A stretch of 64,000 bases of DNA from Alteromonas portus. GTDB lineage: Bacteria; Pseudomonadota; Gammaproteobacteria; Enterobacterales; Alteromonadaceae. A program made the translations under genes and the position numbers. The stretch lies in contig NZ_SWCO01000005.1 of assembly GCF_005117025.1 (NCBI RefSeq), positions 496,001 through 560,000 of the forward strand, in the 5' to 3' direction. This document shows positions 26,294 to 35,359 of this stretch, one piece after another. A model generated the notes under the pieces. The model saw only the letters and a program-made list of their open reading frames with translations. It searched no databases and was not told where the DNA came from. Positions within the stretch are counted from its first letter, which is position 1, and each line of letters starts with the position of its first letter.

Positions 26294-27650
26294 GGCGTGC
26301 TCCCCTGGTAACACAAGAAATCAACAGCTTGCCTCGACTCGAGAGCGCATGGGCGAACACTTTACTCCTAACCAACTGTTGGGCCGTACCCACACCATTG
26401 GCTGTGTTGCTGTTGAAATCACGCAAAAGTGTAATCTTGACTGCACCTTATGCTATTTATCTGAACATTCGCAAGCGGTTCGTGACATTCCTATTCAAGA
26501 AGTGTTTAAGCGATTAGACAGCATTCTTCATCACTATGGCCCTGGTACTAGTGTACAAATAACCGGTGGTGACCCCACGTTAAGAAAACGCAGTGAGCTA
26601 ATTGAAATCGTTGAATATGCCAATAAGCTCGGTTTACACACCGCACTTTTCACCAACGGTATTGCGGCTTCCCGTGACCTGCTAACAGCTTTAGCTAAAG
26701 TTGGCTTAAACGATGTTGCTTTTCACGTTGATACCACCCAAGAACGTAAAGGTTTCGTTGATGAAGCATCGCTAAATGCTATTCGTGAAGAATACATAGA
26801 ACGGGCCAAAGGCTTGGGGCTCATGATCATTTTTAACACCACAGTGCACACCGATAATTTCAAAGAATTGCCCATGCTGGTGGGTTTTTTTGTGCAGCAT
26901 GCAGACGCTGTAAGTTTCGCCTCGTTCCAATTACAGGCAGAAACAGGCAGAGGAGAGTGGGGGGCAAGAGCGGATATAATTGACCCCATAACCGTGAAAG
27001 CTGCTATTGAAAAAACAATTAGCAAAGCGCTGCCGTGGGAGAAAGTGCGTATTGGTCATAGCGACTGTCACAGCTACATGCCAACGTTAGTGGCTGATAA
27101 GCAGGTCTATTCTGTCGTTGATGACGCCCAATTGTTTGCGCAATTTATTGAAGAATTTAAGCACATACAAACAACACGGCAACACGGCACGGCACAGATT
27201 ATATGGGATTACAGTAAAGCACTGCTCGCTAGGCCAAAGTGGATTTGGAAGCTGGCAAAAGCGACCTCATCGAAGCTGTTTGAAATGCGTAGCAGCCTTT
27301 TCAAAAGCAAAGGACGTGTGCACAAACTGTCGTTTTTTGTTCAGAATTTTATGGATGCCAACGCTCTTCAGCAAGACAGAATTGATGCGTGTTCATTTAT
27401 GGTAATGACCGCAGATGGCCCTGTTTCCATGTGCAAGCACAATGCCGAGCGCGATGAGCATATATTAAAACCACTGACATATACCGACCGCCATGGGCAG
27501 GTAAAGCAATACCAGCCATTGGGAGAGCGCTACAAACAAAACAATATTATCCCTATTCGCCAAATCTCGGATACAACAACACCTAGTTCCCTGTCGGCAA
27601 AAGCGCTTACTGCAAGAGACAAGCGCCACCATCCAGCCAAAAGCGTGTAA
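26292..27650 (+). CDS. Radical SAM enzyme of unknown substrate
   Basis: A 452-residue cytosolic iron-sulfur enzyme. Cys47, Cys51 and Cys54 (KCNLDCTLCY) form the CxxxCxxC site that binds the SAM-cleaving [4Fe-4S] cluster; ITGGDPTLR is the GGE-like SAM-binding motif. Further Cys-containing blocks lie in the C-terminal half (HSDCHSY near residue 260, DACSFMVM and SMCKHN near 370-385), which suggests one or more auxiliary clusters as in SPASM-type or tetraether-synthase-like enzymes. The start at 26292 overlaps the divergent gene's start; an internal ATG at 26349 is possible. Followed after 10 bp by the DUF547-DUF1223 gene. Substrate unknown; a lipid or protein is plausible. Confidence 0.88.
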   Translation: MACSPGNTRNQQLASTRERMGEHFTPNQLLGRTHTIGCVAVEITQKCNLDCTLCYLSEHSQAVRDIPIQEVFKRLDSILHHYGPGTSVQITGGDPTLRKRSELIEIVEYANKLGLHTALFTNGIAASRDLLTALAKVGLNDVAFHVDTTQERKGFVDEASLNAIREEYIERAKGLGLMIIFNTTVHTDNFKELPMLVGFFVQHADAVSFASFQLQAETGRGEWGARADIIDPITVKAAIEKTISKALPWEKVRIGHSDCHSYMPTLVADKQVYSVVDDAQLFAQFIEEFKHIQTTRQHGTAQIIWDYSKALLARPKWIWKLAKATSSKLFEMRSSLFKSKGRVHKLSFFVQNFMDANALQQDRIDACSFMVMTADGPVSMCKHNAERDEHILKPLTYTDRHGQVKQYQPLGERYKQNNIIPIRQISDTTTPSSLSAKALTARDKRHHPAKSV

Positions 27651-27660
27651 GGAAACGATC

Positions 27661-29469
27661 ATGAAGTCTTATCGATTTGCTCAATCTGAGCGTATGTTAG
27701 CCATTATCTTGTCCATGTTGCTGCTGTATATTTTACCTACTGCCAACAGTAGCCAAGCGTCTGAGAGCGGGTTAAATATTAACAGCGCTACACCATTAGA
27801 AATAGCGCAGCTTAAGCAGGCCTACCGCAAGGCAACGCAAGATTGGGAATATGTGCTCCAACACTATGTAGATGAGCAGGGGCGAACAGACTTCAAAGGG
27901 TTATCTAAAGATATAGCGCCACTTAAAAACGTTGTCGCTTTTATTAGTTTTGCCAGCCCTGAAGTTACACCTGATTTGTTCGACACACCACAATCTGTGA
28001 TGGCCTATCATATCAATAGCTATAATGCGTTAGCCATGTACGGTGTTATTGAAAAAGGTATTCCAAATGGCTTCACTAGTTTCTTTTCGCGGGCAGCTTT
28101 TTTCAAATTTCGCGATGTGGTTATTGGCAATAAAGTTACCAATTTATATGATTATGAAAATGATGTGATTAGACCGCTTAACGAGCCCAGAGCCCATTTT
28201 GCGCTTAACTGCATGGTAAAAGATTGCCCGAGGCTACCGCAAACGCCATTTTATGCAGAAACCTTAGACGACACCCTTGAACAAGCCACCCATGAGTTCT
28301 TTGCTGATACGAAACACTTTTACATTGATGATAAGCAAAAGCGCGTATACGTTTCGGAAATCTTAGATTTTTATACAGAAGACTTTGTCGCTTCAGGCAA
28401 AGTAAAGCACTTGCCACAATACATTAACCAGTATCTAGCCGAACCTATTCCTAACAATTATAAGCTACGGTTCATTGATTATGACTGGCGTATCAATGCG
28501 CAACCGGAAAAACCGAAGGTTTCAACATCTACAAATAGCGACGTTGATAATGCTTCAAGTCAAGCCACAACGAACCCCATAGTTATAGCTGCCCTTACTC
28601 TGCATACTAATGAAAGCAAAACTGCAGGTTTTGCACATGCTCCAGTGTCCGAATTAGCGCCGTTATCTAAGCTGTTATCTGGGCCGCTGCTAGAAACAGA
28701 CGTAGCGACAAACTTAGCAACAAATATAGCAACCAATGAATCAACAAACACGCCTTTTACACTTACCAGTTCGCCCAATCAAACAACCGTCTTGGAACTT
28801 TATACATCCCAAGGTTGCAGCAGCTGTCCGCCTGCGGAAAAATGGATTTCAGGGTTTGTACAGAGCGATAAATTATGGACAGAGCTGGTTCCCATTAACT
28901 TTCACGTGGATTACTGGGATTATTTTGGCTGGAAAGATCCATTTGCCGATAGTGCTTTTAGCAAAAGACAGCGAGACTACAAGCGTGTAGGCAAAGCAAA
29001 CACCGTTGCTACGCCAGGTTTTGCTTTAAACGGTCGCGCCTGGAATGGATGGTTTAGGGGGCAGCCGTTACCTAACCGAGTCGCCCCTCTGTCTGGCGAA
29101 CTTTATGCTTCAGTTCAAAACAACATCATTGAGGTGTCCTTCAACAATATCAACAGAAGTACATCGAACATGCTAGTTGTTCACGCTGCGTTACTTGGCT
29201 TTGGCATAGAAACCTCAGTCAAGCGGGGAGAAAACGCGGGGCGTAAACTCACTCACGACTTTATAGTAGTCGATTATGAAAACGCGTTATTGAGTAGTAA
29301 CGGCGACAATGCTCATGCTCAGCAATATGTGGCTAGTCTGCCCTTGCCCAGTAATACTCATATAAAAGTCAAAAAACACGCCCTCGTTGTTTGGGTTTCT
29401 GAAACTAACGACCCCTCGCCACTACAAGTTGCAGCGTCTTGGTGGTTACAAGGTACTAAGTCTATGTGA
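27661..29469 (+). CDS. DUF547-DUF1223 fusion protein, exported
   Basis: A 602-residue protein with a signal peptide (residues 1-34). Part one, about 55-240, is a DUF547 domain: MAYHINSYNALAMYGVIEKG and ALNCMVKDCPRLP with the conserved Cys pair. A Thr/Asn-rich linker, about 285-370, follows. Part two, about 375-602, is a DUF1223 domain, a thioredoxin-like fold with LELYTSQGCSSCPP (CSSC near residue 386) and the conserved HVDYWDYFGWKDPF segment. Both domains usually occur as separate periplasmic proteins, so their fusion suggests joint action. It is directly downstream of the radical SAM gene and likely in its operon. Thiol-redox work in the periplasm is inferred. Confidence 0.85.
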   Translation: MKSYRFAQSERMLAIILSMLLLYILPTANSSQASESGLNINSATPLEIAQLKQAYRKATQDWEYVLQHYVDEQGRTDFKGLSKDIAPLKNVVAFISFASPEVTPDLFDTPQSVMAYHINSYNALAMYGVIEKGIPNGFTSFFSRAAFFKFRDVVIGNKVTNLYDYENDVIRPLNEPRAHFALNCMVKDCPRLPQTPFYAETLDDTLEQATHEFFADTKHFYIDDKQKRVYVSEILDFYTEDFVASGKVKHLPQYINQYLAEPIPNNYKLRFIDYDWRINAQPEKPKVSTSTNSDVDNASSQATTNPIVIAALTLHTNESKTAGFAHAPVSELAPLSKLLSGPLLETDVATNLATNIATNESTNTPFTLTSSPNQTTVLELYTSQGCSSCPPAEKWISGFVQSDKLWTELVPINFHVDYWDYFGWKDPFADSAFSKRQRDYKRVGKANTVATPGFALNGRAWNGWFRGQPLPNRVAPLSGELYASVQNNIIEVSFNNINRSTSNMLVVHAALLGFGIETSVKRGENAGRKLTHDFIVVDYENALLSSNGDNAHAQQYVASLPLPSNTHIKVKKHALVVWVSETNDPSPLQVAASWWLQGTKSM

Positions 29470-29592
29470 CGTAAAGAGTTATTGCTTTGTAAAAGAATTG
29501 CGCTTTGCTTTCTTGGCTATCCCACGTAGAGTAGATGTTATCGACAATTTCCGGAGCACGGTGTTTGTGCTACCACATTAGGGTTAAAACAG

Positions 29593-30522
29593 ATGAAGCA
29601 AAATACCTCCCAAAAACCGCAAAAAACACCGCAAGAAGCATCGCTAAATATCCCTCAACAGGCGTTTGATTGGTACGATGAATACGCCCACGGGGATATA
29701 GACCGTCGAACGTTTTTAACCAGGCTTGCTTCGCTTTCAGTTGCAGGTTTGACCGTGAGCGCTATTGGTGGCGCACTGATCCCTGACTATGCCAAAGCAG
29801 AACAGGTTTCGTTTAACGACCCCGCAATTAAAGCGACTTACGAAGTTTTTTCTTCGCCCAAAGGCCATGGTGAAGGCGGCGGTTATTTAGTGCAGCCCAC
29901 TAGTCTACCGGAATCTGGCGTTGCGCCTTGCGTTTTAGTGGTACACGAAAATCGCGGGCTAAACCCTTACATAAAAGACGTAGCCAGAAGGCTAGCTATG
30001 CAAGGCTATGTAGCGTTTGCTCCTGATGCGCTGTTTCCGTTAGGAGGCTATCCGGGAAATGATGACGATGGCCGTGCTATGCAAAAGAGCCTTGATAAGG
30101 ACAAGATAGAACAAGATATGGTAGCGGCAGCACTGTGGTTAAAAGAGCACGAAAAAACCACAGGCAAGCTTGGTGTAGTAGGTTTTTGCTTTGGTGGGTA
30201 TATTGCTAATTTTCTAGCAGCCAGCATACCTGACAAGTTGGACGCTGCTGTTCCTTTCTATGGGACTCCAGCGAAACAGCCCTTAGTCGATCAAGTAAAA
30301 GGCCCTTTATTGATTCACTTTGCTGAAAACGATAAGCGAGTGAATGCTACATGGGAGGAATACAAAGTAGTATTAGAAAAAAATGCTGCTGAGTACGAGG
30401 CTTTTACTTACGCTAAAGCACAGCATGGCTTTCACAACGATTCAACAAGTCGTTATAGTCCCAAAGATGCTGAATTAGCGTGGCGTCGAACGGTAGAGTT
30501 TTTTGATAGCCATTTGAAATAG
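29593..30522 (+). CDS. Tat-exported dienelactone hydrolase family protein
   Basis: A 309-residue alpha/beta hydrolase. The N-terminus carries a twin-arginine signal (DRRTFLTRLASLSVAG, Arg38-Arg39) with a long preceding n-region; cleavage near YAKA at about 67. The catalytic triad of the dienelactone hydrolase family is in place: Cys199 (GFCFGG), Asp247 (ENDKRV) and His278 (QHGFHND). It should hydrolyse esters or lactones in the periplasm; E. coli YghX is a comparable protein. It follows the DUF547-DUF1223 gene after 123 bp and ends in a strong terminator. The substrate is unknown. Confidence 0.9.
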   Translation: MKQNTSQKPQKTPQEASLNIPQQAFDWYDEYAHGDIDRRTFLTRLASLSVAGLTVSAIGGALIPDYAKAEQVSFNDPAIKATYEVFSSPKGHGEGGGYLVQPTSLPESGVAPCVLVVHENRGLNPYIKDVARRLAMQGYVAFAPDALFPLGGYPGNDDDGRAMQKSLDKDKIEQDMVAAALWLKEHEKTTGKLGVVGFCFGGYIANFLAASIPDKLDAAVPFYGTPAKQPLVDQVKGPLLIHFAENDKRVNATWEEYKVVLEKNAAEYEAFTYAKAQHGFHNDSTSRYSPKDAELAWRRTVEFFDSHLK

Positions 30523-30531
30523 TAAAATGTG

Positions 30532-30558
30532 AAGCGGCCTTGTTAGGCCGCTTTTTTT
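30532..30558 (+). terminator. Rho-independent terminator
   Basis: AAGCGGCCT - TGTT - AGGCCGCTT followed by a T-run. It lies between the convergent hydrolase and molybdenum hydroxylase genes and probably serves the plus strand. Confidence 0.88.
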
Positions 30559-30560
30559 GC

Positions 30561-32774
30561 TTAGTTTTTACCTGCGATTATTTTATCCATGGTAATGGGG
30601 AAGTCTCGTACTCTCACTTTGCATGCATCATAAATTGCGTTAGCGATGGCGGCGCCTGCTCCAGTAATGCCTAGTTCACCAATACCTTTTGCGCCCACTG
30701 GCGATGCGGCATAATCTGCCTCTTGTAAGAAATCCAGGCTAACTTCGGCAATGTCCCGATTGACTGCCACATGATATTCACCAAAATCTGGATTTACAAA
30801 GCTTGCCGTGTCTCTATGGTGATGGATCCCTTCAGTAAGTGCGTAGCCAGCACCCCATACCATTCCCCCTTTTATTTGAGATGCAGCTGTTTTCATATTC
30901 AAGATTTGCCCCGCGCTGAACATACCGTATTGGCGGAGTAGCCTAACTTCACCCGTGTATTCATCTACCTCTACTTCCGCGAAATGAGCGCCACATGAAT
31001 ACTGCTCATCATCGCTGGTGTCATCTTCGGATACTTTACCGGTTGCTGATATGGGGAAGTCGCTGTCGGACATAAAGTTGGCGAGTAATACCGGACTACT
31101 TACTTCATCATCATCACCTTGTGCAATTGAGACTAACTTTATTTGCCCATCTAAAATTTGTACTTCAGCTTGGCTAAGGGCTGGTGGAAGTGAGCTTTTA
31201 ATATTCGCAATAAGCGCTTCACAGGCTTTTTTAACCGCCGAACCAGAGCTTGCTGCGCCAAATGAGCCACCTGAACCACATGAAGCAGGGTAGCGGCTAT
31301 CACCGAGTTTTACTGTGACATTGTCTACCGACGTATTTAAAGTATCGGCGGCAATTTGTGTGAGAATAGTGTAGGTGCCTGTACCAATATCTGTCATATC
31401 AGTGCGAACCGTTACCTCACCGGTAGCACTCAATTCCACTTCAGCTGAACTTTCCACCAGCACATTCATACGCATAGCACTCGCTACGCCATGGCCGATT
31501 TGTTTACCCGGTGTGGGCTGTGTTTTATGCTGCCACTTGAAGTTTTGCGCGCCTTGACGAAGGCACTCACCTAAGTTGTGGGTGGTAAACCGCGTGCCTT
31601 TCATAGGGTGAACTACCGGCAGGTTTTTTATGCGAAACGTAAGCGGGTCGACACCAGCTTCGTGGGCAAGTTCATCAATGGCCGATTCAAAAGCAAGGGA
31701 GCCAATGGCGTCTCCAGGAGAACGGGTAGAGTCGATAAGCGGCAGGTCTACGTCTTTGACCCTATGGGTACTTTCAATGAACTGAGATTTATAGGTAACC
31801 CGTGCGCCGGCACCTGTTGCTTCGGCAAACTCATAGCCCTTGGCTTTTGGCATAGCGCTTTTGTGCTGTACGCTTAACAGTGCATGATCATCACCAGAAG
31901 CAAGGCTAATTTTCTGTATGCTGTGCCCTCTATGCGGGGTGTTATAAAAGACCTGTCGCCTGCTTAACACCACTTTTACAGCCCGCTCTAAATACCTTGC
32001 CCCTATACAAGCGAGCGTTGCATCATAATGAAGACCTAGCTTAGAGCCAAACCCGCCACCTACAAAGGGGCTCTGCACTACGATGTCTGCTGCGTCCATT
32101 TCAAGCGTAATCGCAAGCGCCTCAACAGCCGTCGCTATAATCTGAACGCTACAATAGACCTCAAGCTTTCCATCTTTAAAGTCGGCAACCGTGGCATGAG
32201 GCTCCATAGCGGCAGAGATTTGGCTTGGTGTAGTATAAGTTTCGTTAATGCTTGCTTGGATATCGCTTTGCTGCGGTTTATCACCGCTAGACGCATCTGC
32301 CTCAAACCCACCATCTAGCGACGCAGGCTTTTGCGTTGCACCATCGAATTCTGTTAGCAAATCTGGTATTTCACCGTCTATGGTGAAGGTTACTAGACTT
32401 GCGGCATAGCGTGCTTGCTCCAACGTATCAGCAATAACTAGAGCGACCGGCGCACCGAAATGACGAATGTGAGGTTCGTTAAGTACGGCGCGACTTTGAG
32501 TAAACCGACTTTCATCCGCAGGCTTGCTAAAAGGCTTAAGAGTACCTGCATTTTTATACGTGATAACTGCATGTACGCCATCGGCCTGTTCCGCTTGCTC
32601 TGTATTAAGGGATGTGATTTTACCGACGGCAGTATCACTTGATACAACCCAGCCTATCAAAGGAGTGCGATCGCTCATATGCTCCGCAGCGTACCTTGCT
32701 TGACCTGACACCTTTGCTGAACCATCAACTCGATTAACTGGCGTCCCTACAGTTTTGGCATTATGCGTTGTCAT
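30561..32774 (-). CDS. paoC: Aldehyde oxidoreductase molybdenum-binding subunit (PaoC type)
   Basis: A 737-residue catalytic subunit of the xanthine oxidase family that binds molybdopterin cofactor. It starts VGTPVNRVDGSAKVSGQARYAAE, has the SPFVGGGFGSKLGLHYD loop, and near the C-terminus carries the active-site Glu in GAKGIGELGITGAGAA. Length matches E. coli PaoC. The start at 32774 is set by AAGGAG before ATG; it overlaps the end of the FAD subunit gene by 14 bp. In E. coli PaoABC is a periplasmic enzyme that oxidises aromatic aldehydes. Here no Tat signal is seen on the iron-sulfur subunit, so location may differ. Cofactor maturation genes are not nearby. Confidence 0.92.
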   Translation of the reverse strand: MTTHNAKTVGTPVNRVDGSAKVSGQARYAAEHMSDRTPLIGWVVSSDTAVGKITSLNTEQAEQADGVHAVITYKNAGTLKPFSKPADESRFTQSRAVLNEPHIRHFGAPVALVIADTLEQARYAASLVTFTIDGEIPDLLTEFDGATQKPASLDGGFEADASSGDKPQQSDIQASINETYTTPSQISAAMEPHATVADFKDGKLEVYCSVQIIATAVEALAITLEMDAADIVVQSPFVGGGFGSKLGLHYDATLACIGARYLERAVKVVLSRRQVFYNTPHRGHSIQKISLASGDDHALLSVQHKSAMPKAKGYEFAEATGAGARVTYKSQFIESTHRVKDVDLPLIDSTRSPGDAIGSLAFESAIDELAHEAGVDPLTFRIKNLPVVHPMKGTRFTTHNLGECLRQGAQNFKWQHKTQPTPGKQIGHGVASAMRMNVLVESSAEVELSATGEVTVRTDMTDIGTGTYTILTQIAADTLNTSVDNVTVKLGDSRYPASCGSGGSFGAASSGSAVKKACEALIANIKSSLPPALSQAEVQILDGQIKLVSIAQGDDDEVSSPVLLANFMSDSDFPISATGKVSEDDTSDDEQYSCGAHFAEVEVDEYTGEVRLLRQYGMFSAGQILNMKTAASQIKGGMVWGAGYALTEGIHHHRDTASFVNPDFGEYHVAVNRDIAEVSLDFLQEADYAASPVGAKGIGELGITGAGAAIANAIYDACKVRVRDFPITMDKIIAGKN

Positions 32775-33786
32775 ATAAAGCTCCTTCATGTCCTGGGTGC
32801 TTTACCTGATGTTCTGCTAACTCTAAAAGCACTTTTGTTAACGTCCTGCGCAATAGTTCTGGTTTAAAGTCATTACTGCCAAACGTTTTTGCTTCGGATA
32901 ACTCAGCTTCCGCGGATTGCAATATGACTTCTTGGGTTGGTTCCGCGCCTTCAAGAACACTGATTGCTTTTTGCGGATACCAAGGCTTGGTGCCCACACC
33001 ACCAAAGGCGAGAGAAAGGTCTTTAATACGACCATCTTCAATTTTCAAACCAGCCGCAACAGAAACGAGTGCAAACGCATAGGAAGAACGGTCGCGTACT
33101 TTGTGGTAGTACTGAGTACCGTTTGCTTTTTTCTTTATGCTGACATGGGTGATAAGTTCATCTTCGTCTAACTGGGTTTCTATGTGCGGCGTTTCGCCCG
33201 GCTCACGGTAGAAATCTCGTAGTGCGATTTGACGCGTGTTGCCATCAGGTTGCTGCGTATGTACCTGTGCGTTAAGCGCAATCATGGCTACGGCCATGTC
33301 GGAAGGGTGTGTGGCGATACAGCTCTCGCTGGTGCCAAATATGGCATGAATTCTATTCATGCTGTCATATGCGCTACAGCCAGTGCCTGGCTCTCGTTTA
33401 TTACAGGCTTTTGTGGTGTCATAAAAGTAATAACAGCGGGTACGTTGTAGCAAATTGCCTGCCGTGGTTGCCCTATTTCTAAGTTGAACTGTTGCACCGC
33501 TTAATAAAGCTTGCGCAAGTAAAGACAGAGAGGGCTGCGTGTGAGCGAACTTCGCTAAGTCAGAATTAGTCACCATGGCGCCAATATAATAGTAATTATC
33601 GTCTTCGCTGATAGTGTTAGCTTTATCCCATTTCGCAAGACTTACTAATGTTTTAGGCGTTTCTACCTGTAGTTTCATTAAGTCTATTAGGTTTGTACCT
33701 CCGGCCAAAAAACGTGATCTTGTGTCCAGGGGCAGGCTACTCAACGGCTTTTCGCCGTTATAATGATGAAGAGTGAATGGCTGCAT
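32761..33786 (-). CDS. paoB: Aldehyde oxidoreductase FAD subunit (PaoB type)
   Basis: A 341-residue FAD subunit. FLAGGTNLIDLMKLQVETP is the FAD loop, and ATTAGNLLQRTRC the second FAD motif. TRCYYFYDTTKACNKREPG with the following GTGC gives the four Cys of the extra [4Fe-4S] cluster that is peculiar to PaoB and 4-hydroxybenzoyl-CoA reductase-like subunits. The C-terminal CO-dehydrogenase-like domain is complete. Its start overlaps the stop of the upstream iron-sulfur subunit (TAATG) and its end overlaps paoC, so the three are one translationally coupled operon. Confidence 0.92.
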   Translation of the reverse strand: MQPFTLHHYNGEKPLSSLPLDTRSRFLAGGTNLIDLMKLQVETPKTLVSLAKWDKANTISEDDNYYYIGAMVTNSDLAKFAHTQPSLSLLAQALLSGATVQLRNRATTAGNLLQRTRCYYFYDTTKACNKREPGTGCSAYDSMNRIHAIFGTSESCIATHPSDMAVAMIALNAQVHTQQPDGNTRQIALRDFYREPGETPHIETQLDEDELITHVSIKKKANGTQYYHKVRDRSSYAFALVSVAAGLKIEDGRIKDLSLAFGGVGTKPWYPQKAISVLEGAEPTQEVILQSAEAELSEAKTFGSNDFKPELLRRTLTKVLLELAEHQVKHPGHEGALYDNA

Positions 33787-34295
33787 TATTGTCTCTCCAA
33801 AGCAATAACATCGGTTATAGCATCCACAATGTTAGGGTAGGCACCGCAGCGGCATAGGTTACCGCTCATGCGTTCGCTGATATCTTCTTTCAATGAAGCT
33901 TTACTGTGACGAGTTTGACTATAAGTAACTGCGCTAGGGTCTTCATTTTTCATTTCCCTAAGTAGGGATACGCCTGAACATATTTGACCAGATGTGCAAT
34001 AGCCACACTGAAACGCGTCGCGCTCGATAAAAGCTTTTTGCAGCGGATGAAGACTTTCACCTTCACCGATACCTTCAATAGTTGTGACTTCAGCGCCTTC
34101 TAACTGGAATGCAAACACTAAGCATGCATTAATACGCTTGCCGTCAGCGATAACGGTACAAGCACCACATTGACCGTGGTCACAACCTTTTTTGGTGCCA
34201 AAAAGTGATAAATGCTGGTGGAGAAAATCTAACAAAGTCGTTCGTGGATCATCGGGAATACTGACGTCTTTCCCGTTGAGATTTAATGTTGCCAT
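33786..34295 (-). CDS. paoA: Aldehyde oxidoreductase [2Fe-2S] subunit (PaoA type)
   Basis: A 169-residue electron-transfer subunit with two [2Fe-2S] clusters. The plant-ferredoxin-like cluster is bound by GCDHGQCGACTV plus the later INACL Cys; the helical C-terminal cluster by FQCGYCTSGQ and GNLCRCGAYPNI. It is about 50 residues shorter than E. coli PaoA and lacks its N-terminal Tat signal: the protein begins directly with MATLNLNGKDVSIP, preceded by AAGGAT. It is the first gene of the operon, so the promoter must lie in 34296-34400. A cytosolic enzyme is therefore more likely here, which is an inference. Confidence 0.92.
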   Translation of the reverse strand: MATLNLNGKDVSIPDDPRTTLLDFLHQHLSLFGTKKGCDHGQCGACTVIADGKRINACLVFAFQLEGAEVTTIEGIGEGESLHPLQKAFIERDAFQCGYCTSGQICSGVSLLREMKNEDPSAVTYSQTRHSKASLKEDISERMSGNLCRCGAYPNIVDAITDVIALERQ

Positions 34296-34538
34296 GGAAG
34301 TATCCTTCTACCAATGAGCTCAATTTCGGTACGCCGATGAAATGAGCGAAACCAGATGTACAATGTCGTTACGCCAAGTACGTTAATTTGGTTTCACTAT
34401 GTGTTGGTAGAAATTACGCACCCGACAGCCCGCGATAGATGCAAACGGCTAAGTAGTGTAAAATATGCGAAAGCGCACGTTGCGCTACACTTTAATCCAT
34501 ACCAATTATTGGCTACTCCACTTTTCAGGCCCATTTTC

Positions 34539-35189
34539 ATGATCCACAACGATGTTCTACGTCGCCTTCGTTATGCATTAGCGATAAACGATACCGCCGC
34601 CATAAGCATTTTTAAATTAGTGAACTACGACATGGAAATTGATTATTTACATGCTGTAATGAAGCGGGAAGGCGAAGAGGGTTATTTACCGTGTCGCGAT
34701 AAGATTATTGCGCTGTTTTTAGATGGATTGATCATCAAAAACCGTGGTCGTCAAGAAGGGAAAATGCCTCAAGAACTGGGGCCAAAAGAGCGATTAAGCA
34801 ATAACGAAGTGCTGCGCAAAATCCGTATTGCGATGAGTTATAAAGATGACGATATGATAGCGGTGCTTAAATTAGCAGACTTCAGAATAAGTAAAGGTGA
34901 GCTGTCGGCGTTTTTTAGAAAGCCAGACCATCGCAACTTTAAACCTGCTGGCGATCAAGTGGTTCGCAATTTGTTGCAAGGTATGGTGAAAAAATACCGA
35001 CCGGAGTCCACGCGACAAACTTCGCCTAAAAAATCAGATAGCCCAAGCACTTCTGGTACTAAGTCAGGCTCATTTAATAAAGGCGCTAGCAAACAAAAAG
35101 AAGCGGCTGGCAAAAACACCAATTCTAAAGTGTCGCCGGTGAAAAAGAGTGATGCAGGTTCGGTTTGGGGAAAGCTCCCTAAAAAATAA
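34539..35189 (+). CDS. yehS: YehS (DUF1456) family protein with Lys/Ser-rich tail
   Basis: A 216-residue protein. Residues 1-155 carry two DUF1456 repeats, the first VLRRLRYALAINDTAAISIF, the second VLRKIRIAMSYKDDDMIAVL, matching E. coli YehS in order and spacing; each ends with a (K/R)-P/E-x-D/E-x-F-x-x-C/A-x-D segment. The last 60 residues are a low-complexity Lys/Ser/Thr tail absent from E. coli YehS. MIHNDVL is the family N-terminus, so the ATG at 34539 is used although the frame is open 61 codons further upstream. Function of the family is unknown; the basic tail suggests nucleic-acid contact. Confidence 0.88.
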   Translation: MIHNDVLRRLRYALAINDTAAISIFKLVNYDMEIDYLHAVMKREGEEGYLPCRDKIIALFLDGLIIKNRGRQEGKMPQELGPKERLSNNEVLRKIRIAMSYKDDDMIAVLKLADFRISKGELSAFFRKPDHRNFKPAGDQVVRNLLQGMVKKYRPESTRQTSPKKSDSPSTSGTKSGSFNKGASKQKEAAGKNTNSKVSPVKKSDAGSVWGKLPKK

Positions 35190-35359
35190 AAGCGCTGTAA
35201 AAAATAGACGTTGTATAAAACGCATCTGAGGTAAAGCGCGTAAGAGGATAGACTAAGTGCTGTTGTGAAAAGAAGATTACCCCTCACTTCTATGCACTCG
35301 TTTTTAGGCAAAGCAAGATTGCCTTGCCTTAATTATCTATATCGCTAAGGACGACTATT

